Source: Pseudomonas laurentiana (GTDB lineage: Bacteria; Pseudomonadota; Gammaproteobacteria; Pseudomonadales; Pseudomonadaceae). From it: a DNA stretch of 64,000 bases. The notes beneath the pieces are model-generated. The model did no database searches and was not told the origin of the DNA. It worked only from the letters and a program-made list of their open reading frames with translations. Both the position numbers and the translations under genes were made by a program. Where the stretch lies: assembly GCF_014648275.1 (NCBI RefSeq), contig NZ_BMQU01000017.1, forward strand, positions 60,808 through 124,807, in the 5' to 3' direction. This document shows, one piece after another, positions 19,118 through 28,110 of this stretch (positions are counted from its first letter, which is position 1; every line of letters starts with the position of its first letter).

Positions 19118-19843
19118 CCGAAGCTTAAACAATGGGTTTACAAGTGGTTAAATAATAACCACGCGTGTTTATTGTGCGATGAGCCCACTCACGCCCCCAT
19201 CCCTATCTGTATTGCCTGCGAGACTGAGCTGCCATGGCTTGATGAACGCTGCCGGGTATGCGCACTGCCCTTGCCCATGCAAGGGCTGCTCTGCGGGCAA
19301 TGCAATCGCCGCCGCCCGGCCTTCCAACAGGTTGAGGCCCCCTGGCACTATGGGTTTCCAGTAGATGCGTTGATCACCCGGTTCAAGTATCACCGCCAGT
19401 GGCCATTGGGTCGGCTGCTCGCCGAACTGCTCGGCAACTGGCTGGCTTACCGATTCGCCGAGGGCCTGACACCGCCAGCACTTCTGCTGCCTGTACCGAT
19501 GGCCGCCCGCCGGTTGCGTGAGCGCGGCTACAACCAGGCCGGGATGCTGGCCAACTGGCTTGGCACACAACTGAAGATCACCTGCGATGAGCGCCTGTTG
19601 GTGCGCACACTCGATACGCCGCCACAACAGGGCCAGAATGCCCGGACCCGCAAGCGCAACCTGCACCACGCCTTCGCGGTGACGGATGTGAACGCCGTGG
19701 CCGGCCGGCATCTGGCCTTGATCGATGACGTACTGACCACCGGCGCTACCGCACAGGCCTTGGCGAGCCTGCTGCTCAAGGCCGGCGCTCGACGGGTTGA
19801 TGTGTACTGCCTGGCGCGCACGCCAAAGCCGGGCCGCGCTTGA
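19106..19843 (+). CDS. comF: ComF family protein (phosphoribosyltransferase fold)
   Basis: The product is 245 residues. An N-terminal four-cysteine zinc-ribbon part (CLLC, then CIAC, CRVC, CGQC) is followed by a phosphoribosyltransferase-like domain with the PRPP-loop signature HLALIDDVLTTGATAQAL near the C-terminus. In competent bacteria ComF takes part in DNA uptake; in pseudomonads the role is unclear. It is divergent from bioB. ATG 19106 is the only good start upstream of the conserved CLLC motif, though the first dozen codons double as the bio operator, so the exact start is less certain. Confidence 0.88.
   Translation: MHCQPKLKQWVYKWLNNNHACLLCDEPTHAPIPICIACETELPWLDERCRVCALPLPMQGLLCGQCNRRRPAFQQVEAPWHYGFPVDALITRFKYHRQWPLGRLLAELLGNWLAYRFAEGLTPPALLLPVPMAARRLRERGYNQAGMLANWLGTQLKITCDERLLVRTLDTPPQQGQNARTRKRNLHHAFAVTDVNAVAGRHLALIDDVLTTGATAQALASLLLKAGARRVDVYCLARTPKPGRA
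19111..19143. promoter_or_regulatory. BirA-type biotin operator
   Basis: CTGTCAACC (19111-19119) and GGTTTACAA (19135-19143) are separated by 15 bp. The bacterial BirA box is TTGTAAACC-N14/15-GGTTTACAA: the right half is perfect and the left half matches at seven of nine positions. It covers the -35 of bioB and also lies within the first codons of comF. Confidence 0.78.
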
Positions 19844-19901
19844 CTTGGCACCCGTGGGCGGGCACTTTCGCAGCGATCACCGTCACCCTGCGTAGCCATT
19901 C

Positions 19902-20666
19902 ATGTCCCTGCCCGCCCTGCTCAACCAGTACCTCGTCAAACGCCCGCAACGCATCGCCCTGCTGCAGCACATCGGCGAGCAAGGCTCGATCACGCGGGCG
20001 GCCAAAAGCGCCGGCATCAGCTACAAGGCCGCCTGGGACGCTATCGACGAGCTGAACAATCTGGCTGGCACGCCGCTGGTCGAACGCAGCGTCGGCGGCC
20101 GGGGGGGTGGCGGCGCGAAACTGACCGAGGAAGGCGCTCGTGTGCTGCGCCTGTATCAACGCCTGCAAGCTTTGCAGGCGCAGATTCTCGAAGCCACTGA
20201 AGACGCCGCCGACCTCGACCTCCTCGGTCGGCTGATGCTGCGCACCAGCGCACGCAACCAGTTGTATGGCAAGGTCCGGGCCGTCAATGCGCAGGGCCGC
20301 AATGACCTGATCGAGTTGGCGCTGGCCGACAACCTGAGCCTCACCGCGCAGATCACCCACGACAGCACGTTGCGCCTGGAACTGGCTCCAGGTGACACCG
20401 TCGTTGCGCTGATAAAGGCTGGCTGGTTGACGCTGCTGGCAACCACTGTGCAACCCACGCCGGGCTACAACTGCCTTCAGGCGACCGTCGAAGAACGCCT
20501 CGACGATAGCGAAGGCCCCAGCGAAGTGCGTTTGGTGCTCAGCAACGGCCAGACCCTTTGCGCCCTCGCCGAAGCCCAGTGGCTGGATGAACTGCGCGTA
20601 GCACCTGGAAGCCTGCTGCAGGTTCAGTTCCCGCCGTCCCACGTACTGCTCGGAACCCCAGTCTAA
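19902..20666 (+). CDS. ModE-like molybdate-responsive regulator
   Basis: This 254-residue protein has an N-terminal LysR/ModE-type winged helix (RIALLQHIGEQGSITRAAKSAGISYKAAW, about 17-45) with the ModE-specific RSVGGRGGGGAKLTEEG stretch. Two TOBE (mop) domains follow at about 125-190 and 195-252. In the family oxyanion binding to the TOBE domains drives DNA binding and represses molybdate uptake genes. No mod transport genes are present in the window. The MOSC protein at 6733 is another molybdenum-related gene but is distant. Confidence 0.88.
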   Translation: MSLPALLNQYLVKRPQRIALLQHIGEQGSITRAAKSAGISYKAAWDAIDELNNLAGTPLVERSVGGRGGGGAKLTEEGARVLRLYQRLQALQAQILEATEDAADLDLLGRLMLRTSARNQLYGKVRAVNAQGRNDLIELALADNLSLTAQITHDSTLRLELAPGDTVVALIKAGWLTLLATTVQPTPGYNCLQATVEERLDDSEGPSEVRLVLSNGQTLCALAEAQWLDELRVAPGSLLQVQFPPSHVLLGTPV

Positions 20667-20730
20667 AATTCGACACATTACCGTCATATAGGCTGACTAA
20701 GGTGACTGCCAAAACAGCAGGAAGCCGATC

Positions 20731-22632
20731 ATGACCCTCTTAGACGAAAACCAGCCTACCGACCTCGAACAGATGGTCGGCCTCAGCCGGCGCCGTTTCA
20801 TCGGCGCCGGCGCCTTGTGTGGTGCCGCGCTGTTTCTTGGCGGCAGCCTGCTGAGCCGCAGCACACTGGCGCAGAGCGTCAAGGCCGCCAACGATAGCCT
20901 GCTGGGTTTTCCGTCGATCCCTGCCGCAACCACTGACAGCATCAGCCTGCCGCCAGGCTACAACGCCTCGGTGCTGATCAGTTGGGGCCAGCCGCTTCAT
21001 GCCGATAGCCCGGCCTTCGACGCCTCGGGCAATGGCAGCGCCAAAGCGCAGGAACTGCAGTTTGGCGACAACAACGATGGCATGAGCCTGTTCCCCTTCC
21101 CTGGCGATGAAAACCGGGCGTTGATGGCCATCAACAACGAGTACACCAACTACCGCTACCTGTTCCCTCACGGTGGCCAGCCAACGTCCGCCGAAGACGT
21201 GCACAAAGCCCAGGCAGCCGAAGGTGTGTCGGTAATCGAAGTGCAACGCAACAATAGCCAGTGGCAGTTCGTCCAGGGCTCGCCCTACAACCGCAGGATT
21301 CACGGCAATACGCCGATCCGCATGAGTGGCCCGGCCAGCGGCGATGCGTGGCTCAAGACCACTGCCGACAACAGCGGCAGCAAGGTACTGGGCACTTTCC
21401 AGAACTGTGCCAATGGCAAGACGCCGTGGGGCACCTACCTGACCTGCGAAGAAAACTTCACTGACTGCTTCGGCAGCAGCAACCCTCAGCAAACGTTCGA
21501 TGCTGGCCAGAAACGCTACGGTGCCTCGATAGCCAGCAAGGACATTGGTTGGCACCCGCACGACCCGCGTTTCGATTTGGCGAAAAACCCCAACGAACTC
21601 AACCGGCATGGCTGGGTGGTCGAAATCGACCCCTTCGACCCACATTCGACACCGGTCAAACGCACCGCACTGGGCCGCTTCAAACATGAAAATGCGGCGC
21701 TTGGCGAAACCCGCGACGGCCGGGCGGTGGTCTACATGGGCGACGACGAACGCGGGGAGTTCATCTACAAATTCATCAGCCGCGACCGCATCGACCACAA
21801 GCACCCCAACGCCAACCGTAACCTGCTCGACCATGGCACCCTGTATGTCGCCCGCTTCGATAACGGCGACGGCAACCCTGACCAGCCGAAAGGCAAAGGC
21901 CAGTGGCTGGAACTGACCCACGGCAAGAACAGCCTGAACGCGGCCAATGGCTTCGCCAATCAGGCTCAGGTGCTGATTCATGCGCGCCTGGCAGCCAGCC
22001 TGCTCGGCGCCACACGCATGGACCGCCCGGAATGGATTGTGGTCAGCCCCAAGGATGGCCAGGTCTATTGCACCCTGACCAACAACGTCAAACGTGGTGA
22101 GGAAGGTCAACCCGTGAACGGGCCGAACCCCCGCGAGAAGAACATTTACGGACAGATACTGCGCTGGCGGGAAAGCGCCGACGACCAGGGCGCCATGACC
22201 TTCAACTGGGACCTGTTCCTGATTGCCGGCAACCCGGGTGTTCATCCCGGCGACGCGAAAGCCGGCTCTGCCAACATCAACCCGCAGAACATGTTCAACA
22301 GCCCGGATGGACTGGGTTTCGATGCCGACGGGCGGCTGTTGATTCTCACTGATGGCGACTACAGCAACCGTGGCGATTTTGCCGGCATGGGCAACAACCA
22401 GATGCTCTGCGCCCACCCGACGACCGGCGAGATTCGCCGTTTCATGGTCGGCCCCGTCGGCTGTGAAGTCACCGGCATCGCCTTTGCGCCAGACCAGCGC
22501 ACACTATTCGTGGGCATCCAGCACCCAGGCGAGAGCGGCGGCTCGACGTTTCCCGAGCACCTGCCCAACGGCAAGCCACGTTCGTCAGTCATGGCGATCC
22601 GCCGGGAGGACGGCGGTATCATCGGTGCATGA
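20731..22632 (+). CDS. PhoX-like (DUF839) exported protein with Tat signal
   Basis: The 633-residue product has a twin-arginine signal: SRRRFIGAGA at about residues 19-28, followed by a hydrophobic stretch ending near ALA. The mature part is the PhoX/DUF839 beta-propeller (DKHPNANRN-, TCEENFTDCFG and SPDGLGFDADGRLLILTDGD segments). PhoX enzymes are calcium- and iron-dependent alkaline phosphatases folded before Tat export. Whether this subgroup is a true phosphatase cannot be told from sequence, and I see no clear Pho box upstream. Confidence 0.88.
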   Translation: MTLLDENQPTDLEQMVGLSRRRFIGAGALCGAALFLGGSLLSRSTLAQSVKAANDSLLGFPSIPAATTDSISLPPGYNASVLISWGQPLHADSPAFDASGNGSAKAQELQFGDNNDGMSLFPFPGDENRALMAINNEYTNYRYLFPHGGQPTSAEDVHKAQAAEGVSVIEVQRNNSQWQFVQGSPYNRRIHGNTPIRMSGPASGDAWLKTTADNSGSKVLGTFQNCANGKTPWGTYLTCEENFTDCFGSSNPQQTFDAGQKRYGASIASKDIGWHPHDPRFDLAKNPNELNRHGWVVEIDPFDPHSTPVKRTALGRFKHENAALGETRDGRAVVYMGDDERGEFIYKFISRDRIDHKHPNANRNLLDHGTLYVARFDNGDGNPDQPKGKGQWLELTHGKNSLNAANGFANQAQVLIHARLAASLLGATRMDRPEWIVVSPKDGQVYCTLTNNVKRGEEGQPVNGPNPREKNIYGQILRWRESADDQGAMTFNWDLFLIAGNPGVHPGDAKAGSANINPQNMFNSPDGLGFDADGRLLILTDGDYSNRGDFAGMGNNQMLCAHPTTGEIRRFMVGPVGCEVTGIAFAPDQRTLFVGIQHPGESGGSTFPEHLPNGKPRSSVMAIRREDGGIIGA

Positions 22633-22653
22633 CGCACCCAGCAGGCGCCGGTT

Positions 22654-22695
22654 GTGCGGGGGACAGGGCCGTCAGCCGTAACCCGCCCCCTGCAC
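22654..22695. terminator. Possible hairpin after the PhoX-like gene
   Basis: GTGCGGGGG (22654-22662) pairs with CCCCCTGCAC (22686-22695) with one bulged base. The loop is long and no T tract follows, so termination is only possible. Confidence 0.3.
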
Positions 22696-22771
22696 TTCGG
22701 CGCACGCCTCGGGTGGATTGCGATACCATGCCAGACATGATGCGGCTGTCTGCCGCACGGCAGGAGCGCGT

Positions 22772-23746
22772 ATGTCACACCCCTTCGATACCCTCACCCC
22801 CGACCTGGTACTGGATGCCGTAGAAAGCACCGGGTTTCTCAGCGATGCCCGGGTATTGGCCCTCAACAGCTACGAGAACCGCGTCTATCAAGTCGGCATC
22901 GAAGACGCCGAGCCGTTGATCGTCAAGTTCTACCGGCCCGGTCGCTGGAGCAACGAGGCCATTCTCGAAGAGCACGCCTTCACCGCCGAGCTGGCCGATT
23001 GCGATGTACCTGTGGTCGCACCACTGGTCCACAACGGCGCCACCCTGTTCGAACACGCCGGCTTTCGTTTCACCCTGTTCCCACGACGTGGCGGGCGAGC
23101 GCCCGAGCCGGGCAATCTTGACCAGCTCTATCGCCTTGGCCAACTGCTGGGACGCTTGCATGCTGTAGGCGCAACCCGCCCATTCCAACACCGTGAAACC
23201 CTCGCGGTGGATAACTTCGGCCATGCTTCGCTCGCCACCTTGCTCGAAGGCAACTTCGTCCCCAAGAGCCTGCTGCCAGCCTATGAGTCCGTCGCCCGCG
23301 ACCTGCTCAAGCGCGTCGAGGCCATCTATGCGCAAACGCCGCATACGCTCATCCGCCTGCACGGCGACTGCCACCCCGGCAACCTGATGTGCCGGGATGA
23401 CGTGTTCCATATCGTCGACCTGGACGATTGCCGCATGGGGCCAGCCGTTCAAGACCTGTGGATGATGCTTGCTGGCAGCCGACAGGAGCGCCTGGGGCAA
23501 CTGGCCGAGCTGATGGACGGCTACAACGAATTCCACGATTTCGATCCGAGGGAACTGGCCCTGATTGAACCGCTGCGCGCCCTGCGCCTGCTGCACTACA
23601 GCGCCTGGCTGGCACGTCGCTGGGATGACCCGGCCTTCCCCCGCAGTTTCCCCTGGTTCGGTCAGGAGCGTTACTGGGGCGACCAGATCCTCGCACTACG
23701 TGAACAACGGGCCGCACTGGATGAAGAACCGCTGAAATTGTTCTGA
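22772..23746 (+). CDS. srkA: Stress response serine/threonine kinase SrkA (YihE/RdoA)
   Basis: This 324-residue protein has a kinase-like fold of the choline-kinase/YihE type. N-terminal NSYENRVYQVGIEDAEPLIVKFYRPGRW supplies the ATP-binding lysine; the catalytic loop is LHGDCHPGNLM (about 206-216) followed by IVDLDDCRMGP. In E. coli SrkA counteracts lethal stress signalling upstream of MazF. The ATG at 22772 has AGGAG at 22762-22766; the longer frame from 22718 is rejected. Confidence 0.92.
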   Translation: MSHPFDTLTPDLVLDAVESTGFLSDARVLALNSYENRVYQVGIEDAEPLIVKFYRPGRWSNEAILEEHAFTAELADCDVPVVAPLVHNGATLFEHAGFRFTLFPRRGGRAPEPGNLDQLYRLGQLLGRLHAVGATRPFQHRETLAVDNFGHASLATLLEGNFVPKSLLPAYESVARDLLKRVEAIYAQTPHTLIRLHGDCHPGNLMCRDDVFHIVDLDDCRMGPAVQDLWMMLAGSRQERLGQLAELMDGYNEFHDFDPRELALIEPLRALRLLHYSAWLARRWDDPAFPRSFPWFGQERYWGDQILALREQRAALDEEPLKLF

Positions 23747-23810
23747 CATCCGAAGCCGTCTGTCTACAATGGCAGCTGCTTTTAGTTAGCTGCCTAAGCA
23801 AGGAATCTGC

Positions 23811-24698
23811 ATGCACGCCGCCAACCCGCGCCGCGGGTACATCCTGGGCCTGACCGCCTATATAATCTGGGGCCTGTTTCCCCTCTACTTCAAAGCCCTG
23901 CAGGCCGTTCCCGCAGTCGAAATCATTGTTCACCGGGTGCTCTGGTCAGCCTTGTTCGGCGCCCTGTTGCTACTGGTCTGGAAACACCCCGGCTGGTGGC
24001 GCGAGCTCCGCGAAAACCCTGGTCGGCTGGCGACCCTGGCCCTGAGTGGCGCGCTGATCGCCGGTAACTGGTTGACCTATGTCTGGGCCGTGAACAACGG
24101 TCGTATGCTCGAAGCCAGCCTGGGCTACTACATCAATCCGCTGGTCAACGTACTGCTGGGCATGCTTCTGCTGGGCGAACGCCTGCGTCGCCTGCAATGG
24201 CTCGCCGTGGGCCTTGCGGGACTGGGAGTGGCACAGCAGGTATGGCAGGTCGGCAGCCTGCCGTGGGTCTCGCTGACACTGGCATTGAGTTTCGGTTTCT
24301 ACGGCCTGATCCGCAAAAGGGCACCTGTTGCGGCGCTGCCAGGGCTAGTGGTGGAAACCTGGATGCTGGTGCCGCTGGCCCTCGGCTGGCTGCTGCTCAA
24401 CCCGCAAGCCAACAGTGCTCAGGCCAGCTTCTACAGCAGCAGCGAAGCGCTCTGGCTGATTGCCGCCGGGCCAGTCACGCTGGTACCACTGGTCTGCTTT
24501 AACGCCGCTGCGCGCCACCTGCCCTACACCACCTTGGGCTTCCTGCAGTACCTGGCGCCGACGCTGGTCCTGCTGCAGGCGGTGTGGTTGTTTGGTGAGC
24601 ACCTGTCGAGCAGTACGCTGGTCGCGTTCATCTTCATTTGGACGGGCCTGGCGCTGTACAGCCTCGAAAGCTGGCTACGCCTGCGCAAAAACAACTGA
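23811..24698 (+). CDS. rarD: EamA-family transporter RarD
   Basis: The product is 295 residues with about ten hydrophobic helices in two EamA/DMT repeats. It opens GYILGLTAYIIWGLFPLYFKAL, the RarD N-terminal signature. It is an inner-membrane permease of unknown substrate; the name comes from an old chloramphenicol-resistance observation. A small stem (GGCAGCT/AGCTGCC, about 23770-23793) lies just upstream in the gap after srkA. A hairpin follows the stop. Confidence 0.9.
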   Translation: MHAANPRRGYILGLTAYIIWGLFPLYFKALQAVPAVEIIVHRVLWSALFGALLLLVWKHPGWWRELRENPGRLATLALSGALIAGNWLTYVWAVNNGRMLEASLGYYINPLVNVLLGMLLLGERLRRLQWLAVGLAGLGVAQQVWQVGSLPWVSLTLALSFGFYGLIRKRAPVAALPGLVVETWMLVPLALGWLLLNPQANSAQASFYSSSEALWLIAAGPVTLVPLVCFNAAARHLPYTTLGFLQYLAPTLVLLQAVWLFGEHLSSSTLVAFIFIWTGLALYSLESWLRLRKNN

Positions 24699-24720
24699 TC
24701 AAAAAATACACAAATCACTG

Positions 24721-24743
24721 CAGGCCACATAGCACGTGGCCTG
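24721..24743 (+). terminator. Hairpin after rarD
   Basis: CAGGCCAC and GTGGCCTG form a perfect 8-bp stem with a 7-nt loop, 23 bp beyond the rarD stop. There is no T tract after it on the plus strand, so it may terminate weakly. Confidence 0.45.
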
Positions 24744-24761
24744 TAGTAACCTCTCCCAAGG

Positions 24762-24770
24762 TTATCCACA
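24762..24770 (+). promoter_or_regulatory. Consensus DnaA box
   Basis: TTATCCACA, the perfect DnaA box, lies in the gap between rarD and the gcvR-like gene. A second identical box in the same orientation is at 24874-24882. Confidence 0.55.
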
Positions 24771-24873
24771 AGCTGATCCCCGTGCTTTGTGAACAAGCCC
24801 TTGAATGTGCTCATTTTTTGCTCAAACCTCTGCACGCCCCAGCCAGCCTGGCGTTGCCATGAGGCTCCCCAGG

Positions 24874-24882
24874 TTATCCACA
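24874..24882 (+). promoter_or_regulatory. Second consensus DnaA box
   Basis: TTATCCACA again, preceded and followed by the same flanks as the first (GG before, AG after). It is 112 bp downstream of the first and 27 bp before the stop of the gcvR-like gene. Confidence 0.55.
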
Positions 24883-24908
24883 AGGGCATCCCCGGTAAAA
24901 CGGGATAA

Positions 24909-25427
24909 CTATTCTTCCGCTCGCAAGGTGAGTTCTACCATCAGGTCGTCTGCCAACGCTTCCAGGTGTTTCTGCAACTGTTCGAGCGACAAGGTCAACG
25001 GCAGCGCCAGCAGCGCTTCGGCGTAGAACAGTGGCTCACTGCTCATTGGCGCCGGTCTTACATCGGTGTTCAAGCGTTCGACGTTGATTCCCAGCTCGGC
25101 CAACAGACGCGTGATATCGCGAACGATGCCTGGCCGGTCATTGCCCACCAACTCCATCGCGATAGGCTTCCAGGTACAGGAAGGTTCGATGCCGCTTTCG
25201 GCGATCAGCACGCGAATACCCTGGCTGGCCAGCGCCTGCAGGGCTTCGACCAACTCATCATAAGACTCGGCCGGCACGGCCACGCGCAAAATCCCGGCAA
25301 ACTGACCGGCCATCCGCGCCATGCGGCTCTCAAGCCAGTTGCCGTTATGCTCGGCAATGCACTCTGCGATGCGCTCCACCTGGCCCGCCTTGTCGGCGGC
25401 AATCACTGTCAATACGAGATGATTCAC
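24909..25427 (-). CDS. Glycine cleavage system transcriptional repressor-like ACT protein
   Basis: With GTG at 25427 this is 172 residues, made of two ACT domains (about 3-80 and 88-165). The first opens LVLTVIAADKAGQVERIAECI; the second contains GNDRPGIVRDITRLLAELGINVE. This is the GcvR family, in which the protein binds glycine and antagonises GcvA. GAGGG seven bases upstream supports the GTG start; the 26-residue extension is poorly conserved in style. No gcv genes are adjacent, so a role elsewhere is possible. Confidence 0.85.
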   Translation of the reverse strand: MNHLVLTVIAADKAGQVERIAECIAEHNGNWLESRMARMAGQFAGILRVAVPAESYDELVEALQALASQGIRVLIAESGIEPSCTWKPIAMELVGNDRPGIVRDITRLLAELGINVERLNTDVRPAPMSSEPLFYAEALLALPLTLSLEQLQKHLEALADDLMVELTLRAEE

Positions 25428-25865
25428 GCGGCAGCCCTCTGCGTTTAACGGTTCGATTCGCCCGAATTGCCAAGGCGCGGAGAAAGTATAGGCAAGGCGC
25501 GGCAACCTGCCGCAGTCGTCTGGAAAGACAAATCGTGTACCGTTTTAAGATTTATCTGGAACAATCTCTCTGTTTTTTGAGAACATGCTGTCTTCCAGCG
25601 TGACCCCATGCGACCAAACGGTCGCAGAACGACGTATTTAGTCTAATTTTCACAACCGCCGCGCATCATGTAGTATGCCGCAGCGCGGACTACATAACGT
25701 TGATTCGATGTCTGCCAAGGCGCCTGTGAAAATACGCAACCGCCCACCAGCACGCCTGGTTGGCGGCACCCAGCCGCCCTCCGGGCAAGTTCTGGTGCCG
25801 TGTTTAGAGAAGCGCTACAGGCTTTAAATAGAAGAGCTGAATAGCTGAGCAGAGTGAGGCAAGCA
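25428..25865. other. Intergenic region upstream of glcB
   Basis: This 438-bp divergent gap is more AT-rich than its neighbours. It holds an interrupted inverted repeat at 25668-25695, a 6-bp hairpin GGCGGC/GCCGCC at about 25762-25778 and the glcB ribosome-binding region (GAGG near 25855). A weak TTTTCA-18-TAGTAT promoter candidate overlaps the first repeat. No gene was found in it. Confidence 0.5.
25668..25695. repeat. Interrupted inverted repeat in the glcB leader
   Basis: ATGTAGT (25668-25674) and ACTACAT (25689-25695) enclose a nested CCGC-AGC-GCGG. It can form a hairpin in RNA or serve as a dyad operator. The half-sites TGTAGT/ACTACA are the same as in the aceE operators but with 14 rather than 3 bp between them. 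Confidence 0.45.
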
Positions 25866-28043
25866 ATGACTGAACACGTTCAAGTCGGTGGCCTTCAGGT
25901 CGCCAAAGTCCTGTTCGACTTCGTGAACAACGAAGCCATTCCTGGAACCGGCGTCAACGCCGAACAGTTCTGGGTGGGTGCGGAAAAGATCATCAACGAC
26001 CTCGCTCCAAAGAACAAAGCCCTCCTGGCCAAACGTGACGACCTGCAGGCGAAGATTGACGCCTGGCACCAGGCACGCAAAGGCCAGGCACACGATGCTA
26101 CGGCCTACAAAGCCTTCCTTCAGGAAATCGGCTATCTGCTGCCAGAAGCGGCAGATTTCCAGATCTCCACCGAAAACGTCGATGACGAAATCGCTCGCAT
26201 GGCCGGCCCACAACTGGTGGTTCCGGTAATGAATGCGCGCTTTGCCCTGAACGCATCCAACGCCCGCTGGGGCTCGCTGTACGACGCCCTGTATGGCACC
26301 GACGCCATCAGCGAAGCTGGCGGCGCGGAAAAAGGCAAAGGCTACAACAAGGTCCGTGGCGACAAGGTCATTGCCTTCGCCCGCGCCTTCCTCGATGAAT
26401 CCGCGCCACTGGCAGCCGGCTCCCATGTCGACTCCACCGCCTACCGTATCGAAGGCGGCAAACTGTTGGTCGCCCTCAAGGGTGGCAGCAACAGCGGCTT
26501 GCGTGATGACGCACAACTGATTGGCTTCCAGGGTGATGCGGCGAAACCGACCGCCATCCTGCTCAAGCACAACGGCCTGCACTTCGAGATCCAGATCGAC
26601 GCCAGCACCCCTGTCGGCCAAACCGACGCTGCGGGCGTGAAGGACATTCTGGTCGAAGCCGCCCTGACCACCATCATGGACTGCGAAGACTCCGTCGCAG
26701 CAGTCGATGCCGATGACAAAGTGGTGATCTACCGCAACTGGCTCGGCCTGATGAAGGGCGACCTGTCTGAAAGCGTCAGCAAAGGCGGTCAAAGCTTCAC
26801 CCGCACCATGAACCCGGACCGCGAGTACAGCACACCTGAAGGCGGTTCGTTGAGCCTGCACGGTCGTTCGCTGCTGTTTGTGCGCAACGTTGGTCACCTG
26901 ATGACCATCGACGCCATTCTCGACAAAGACGGCAACGAAGTGCCTGAAGGCATCCTCGACGGCCTGATCACCAACCTGGCGGCGATGCACAACCTCAACG
27001 GCAACACCAGCCGCAGGAACAGCCGTACCGGTTCGGTGTACATCGTGAAACCGAAAATGCACGGTCCTGAAGAGGCCGCGTTTACCAATGAACTGTTCGG
27101 CCGTATCGAAGATGTTCTGGGCTTGAAGCGCAACACGCTGAAAGTCGGCATCATGGACGAAGAGCGCCGCACCACGGTCAACCTGAAGGCCTGCATCAAG
27201 GCTGCCAGCGAGCGTGTAGTGTTCATCAACACCGGCTTCCTCGACCGTACCGGTGACGAAATCCATACCTCCATGGAAGCGGGCGCCATGGTGCGCAAAG
27301 GCGCCATGAAAGCCGAGAAGTGGATTGGTGCCTACGAGAACTCCAACGTCGATATCGGTCTGGCCACTGGCCTGTCAGGTCGTGCACAGATCGGTAAAGG
27401 CATGTGGGCCATGCCGGACCTGATGGCTGGCATGCTTGAACAGAAGATCGCTCACCCGATGGCCGGTGCCAACACCGCCTGGGTGCCGTCGCCAACAGCC
27501 GCTGCACTGCACGCGCTGCATTATCACAAGGTCGACGTCTTCGCCCGCCAGGCGGAGCTGGCCAAGCGTACGCCGGCTTCGGTCGACGATATCCTGACCA
27601 TCCCGCTGGCAACCCATACCAACTGGTCCGAAGAAGAGATCCGTAACGAGCTGGACAACAACGCCCAGGGCATCCTCGGCTATGTTGTGCGCTGGATCGA
27701 CCAAGGCGTTGGCTGCTCGAAAGTGCCGGACATCAACGATGTCGGCCTGATGGAAGACCGCGCCACCCTGCGGATTTCCAGCCAACTGCTGGCCAACTGG
27801 TTGCGTCATGGCATTGTCAGCGAAGCCCAGGTCATGGAAAGCCTCAAACGCATGGCCCCAGTGGTCGACCGGCAGAATGCCAACGACCCGCTGTATCGCC
27901 CACTGGCACCAGACTTCGACAACAACATCGCGTTCCAGGCGGCAGTCGAACTGGTGGTAGAAGGCACCAAGCAGCCAAACGGCTACACCGAGCCGGTCCT
28001 GCACCGCCGTCGTCGCGAGTTCAAAGCGCGTAACGGCCTGTAA
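25866..28043 (+). CDS. glcB: Malate synthase G
   Basis: The 725-residue enzyme condenses glyoxylate with acetyl-CoA to malate in the glyoxylate bypass and glycolate use. The length identifies the G isoform. Conserved stretches include [15 protein letters not shown] (about 271-285), [13 protein letters not shown], the catalytic-region [17 protein letters not shown] and [12 protein letters not shown]. The ATG at 25866 ([11 protein letters not shown]) is chosen over an ATG four codons earlier because of the GAGG spacing. The gene stands alone and ends in a strong hairpin. Confidence 0.97.
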   Translation: MTEHVQVGGLQVAKVLFDFVNNEAIPGTGVNAEQFWVGAEKIINDLAPKNKALLAKRDDLQAKIDAWHQARKGQAHDATAYKAFLQEIGYLLPEAADFQISTENVDDEIARMAGPQLVVPVMNARFALNASNARWGSLYDALYGTDAISEAGGAEKGKGYNKVRGDKVIAFARAFLDESAPLAAGSHVDSTAYRIEGGKLLVALKGGSNSGLRDDAQLIGFQGDAAKPTAILLKHNGLHFEIQIDASTPVGQTDAAGVKDILVEAALTTIMDCEDSVAAVDADDKVVIYRNWLGLMKGDLSESVSKGGQSFTRTMNPDREYSTPEGGSLSLHGRSLLFVRNVGHLMTIDAILDKDGNEVPEGILDGLITNLAAMHNLNGNTSRRNSRTGSVYIVKPKMHGPEEAAFTNELFGRIEDVLGLKRNTLKVGIMDEERRTTVNLKACIKAASERVVFINTGFLDRTGDEIHTSMEAGAMVRKGAMKAEKWIGAYENSNVDIGLATGLSGRAQIGKGMWAMPDLMAGMLEQKIAHPMAGANTAWVPSPTAAALHALHYHKVDVFARQAELAKRTPASVDDILTIPLATHTNWSEEEIRNELDNNAQGILGYVVRWIDQGVGCSKVPDINDVGLMEDRATLRISSQLLANWLRHGIVSEAQVMESLKRMAPVVDRQNANDPLYRPLAPDFDNNIAFQAAVELVVEGTKQPNGYTEPVLHRRRREFKARNGL

Positions 28044-28049
28044 TGCAAT

Positions 28050-28090
28050 CGCCAGCAACACGGCCTTTCAACAGGCCCGTGTTGCTGGCG
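28050..28090. terminator. Long hairpin between convergent glcB and the receiver gene
   Basis: CGCCAGCAACACGG (28050-28063) pairs perfectly over 14 bp with CCGTGTTGCTGGCG (28077-28090). There is no T tract, but position and stability suggest bidirectional termination or 3'-end protection. Confidence 0.6.
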
Positions 28091-28110
28091 GCGGCACGCG
28101 TGGTTGCCCG

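Noticed and set aside
20740-22416. 558-codon minus-strand open frame opposite the PhoX-like gene
   Set aside because: Antisense shadow of a gene with a clear Tat signal and family motifs.
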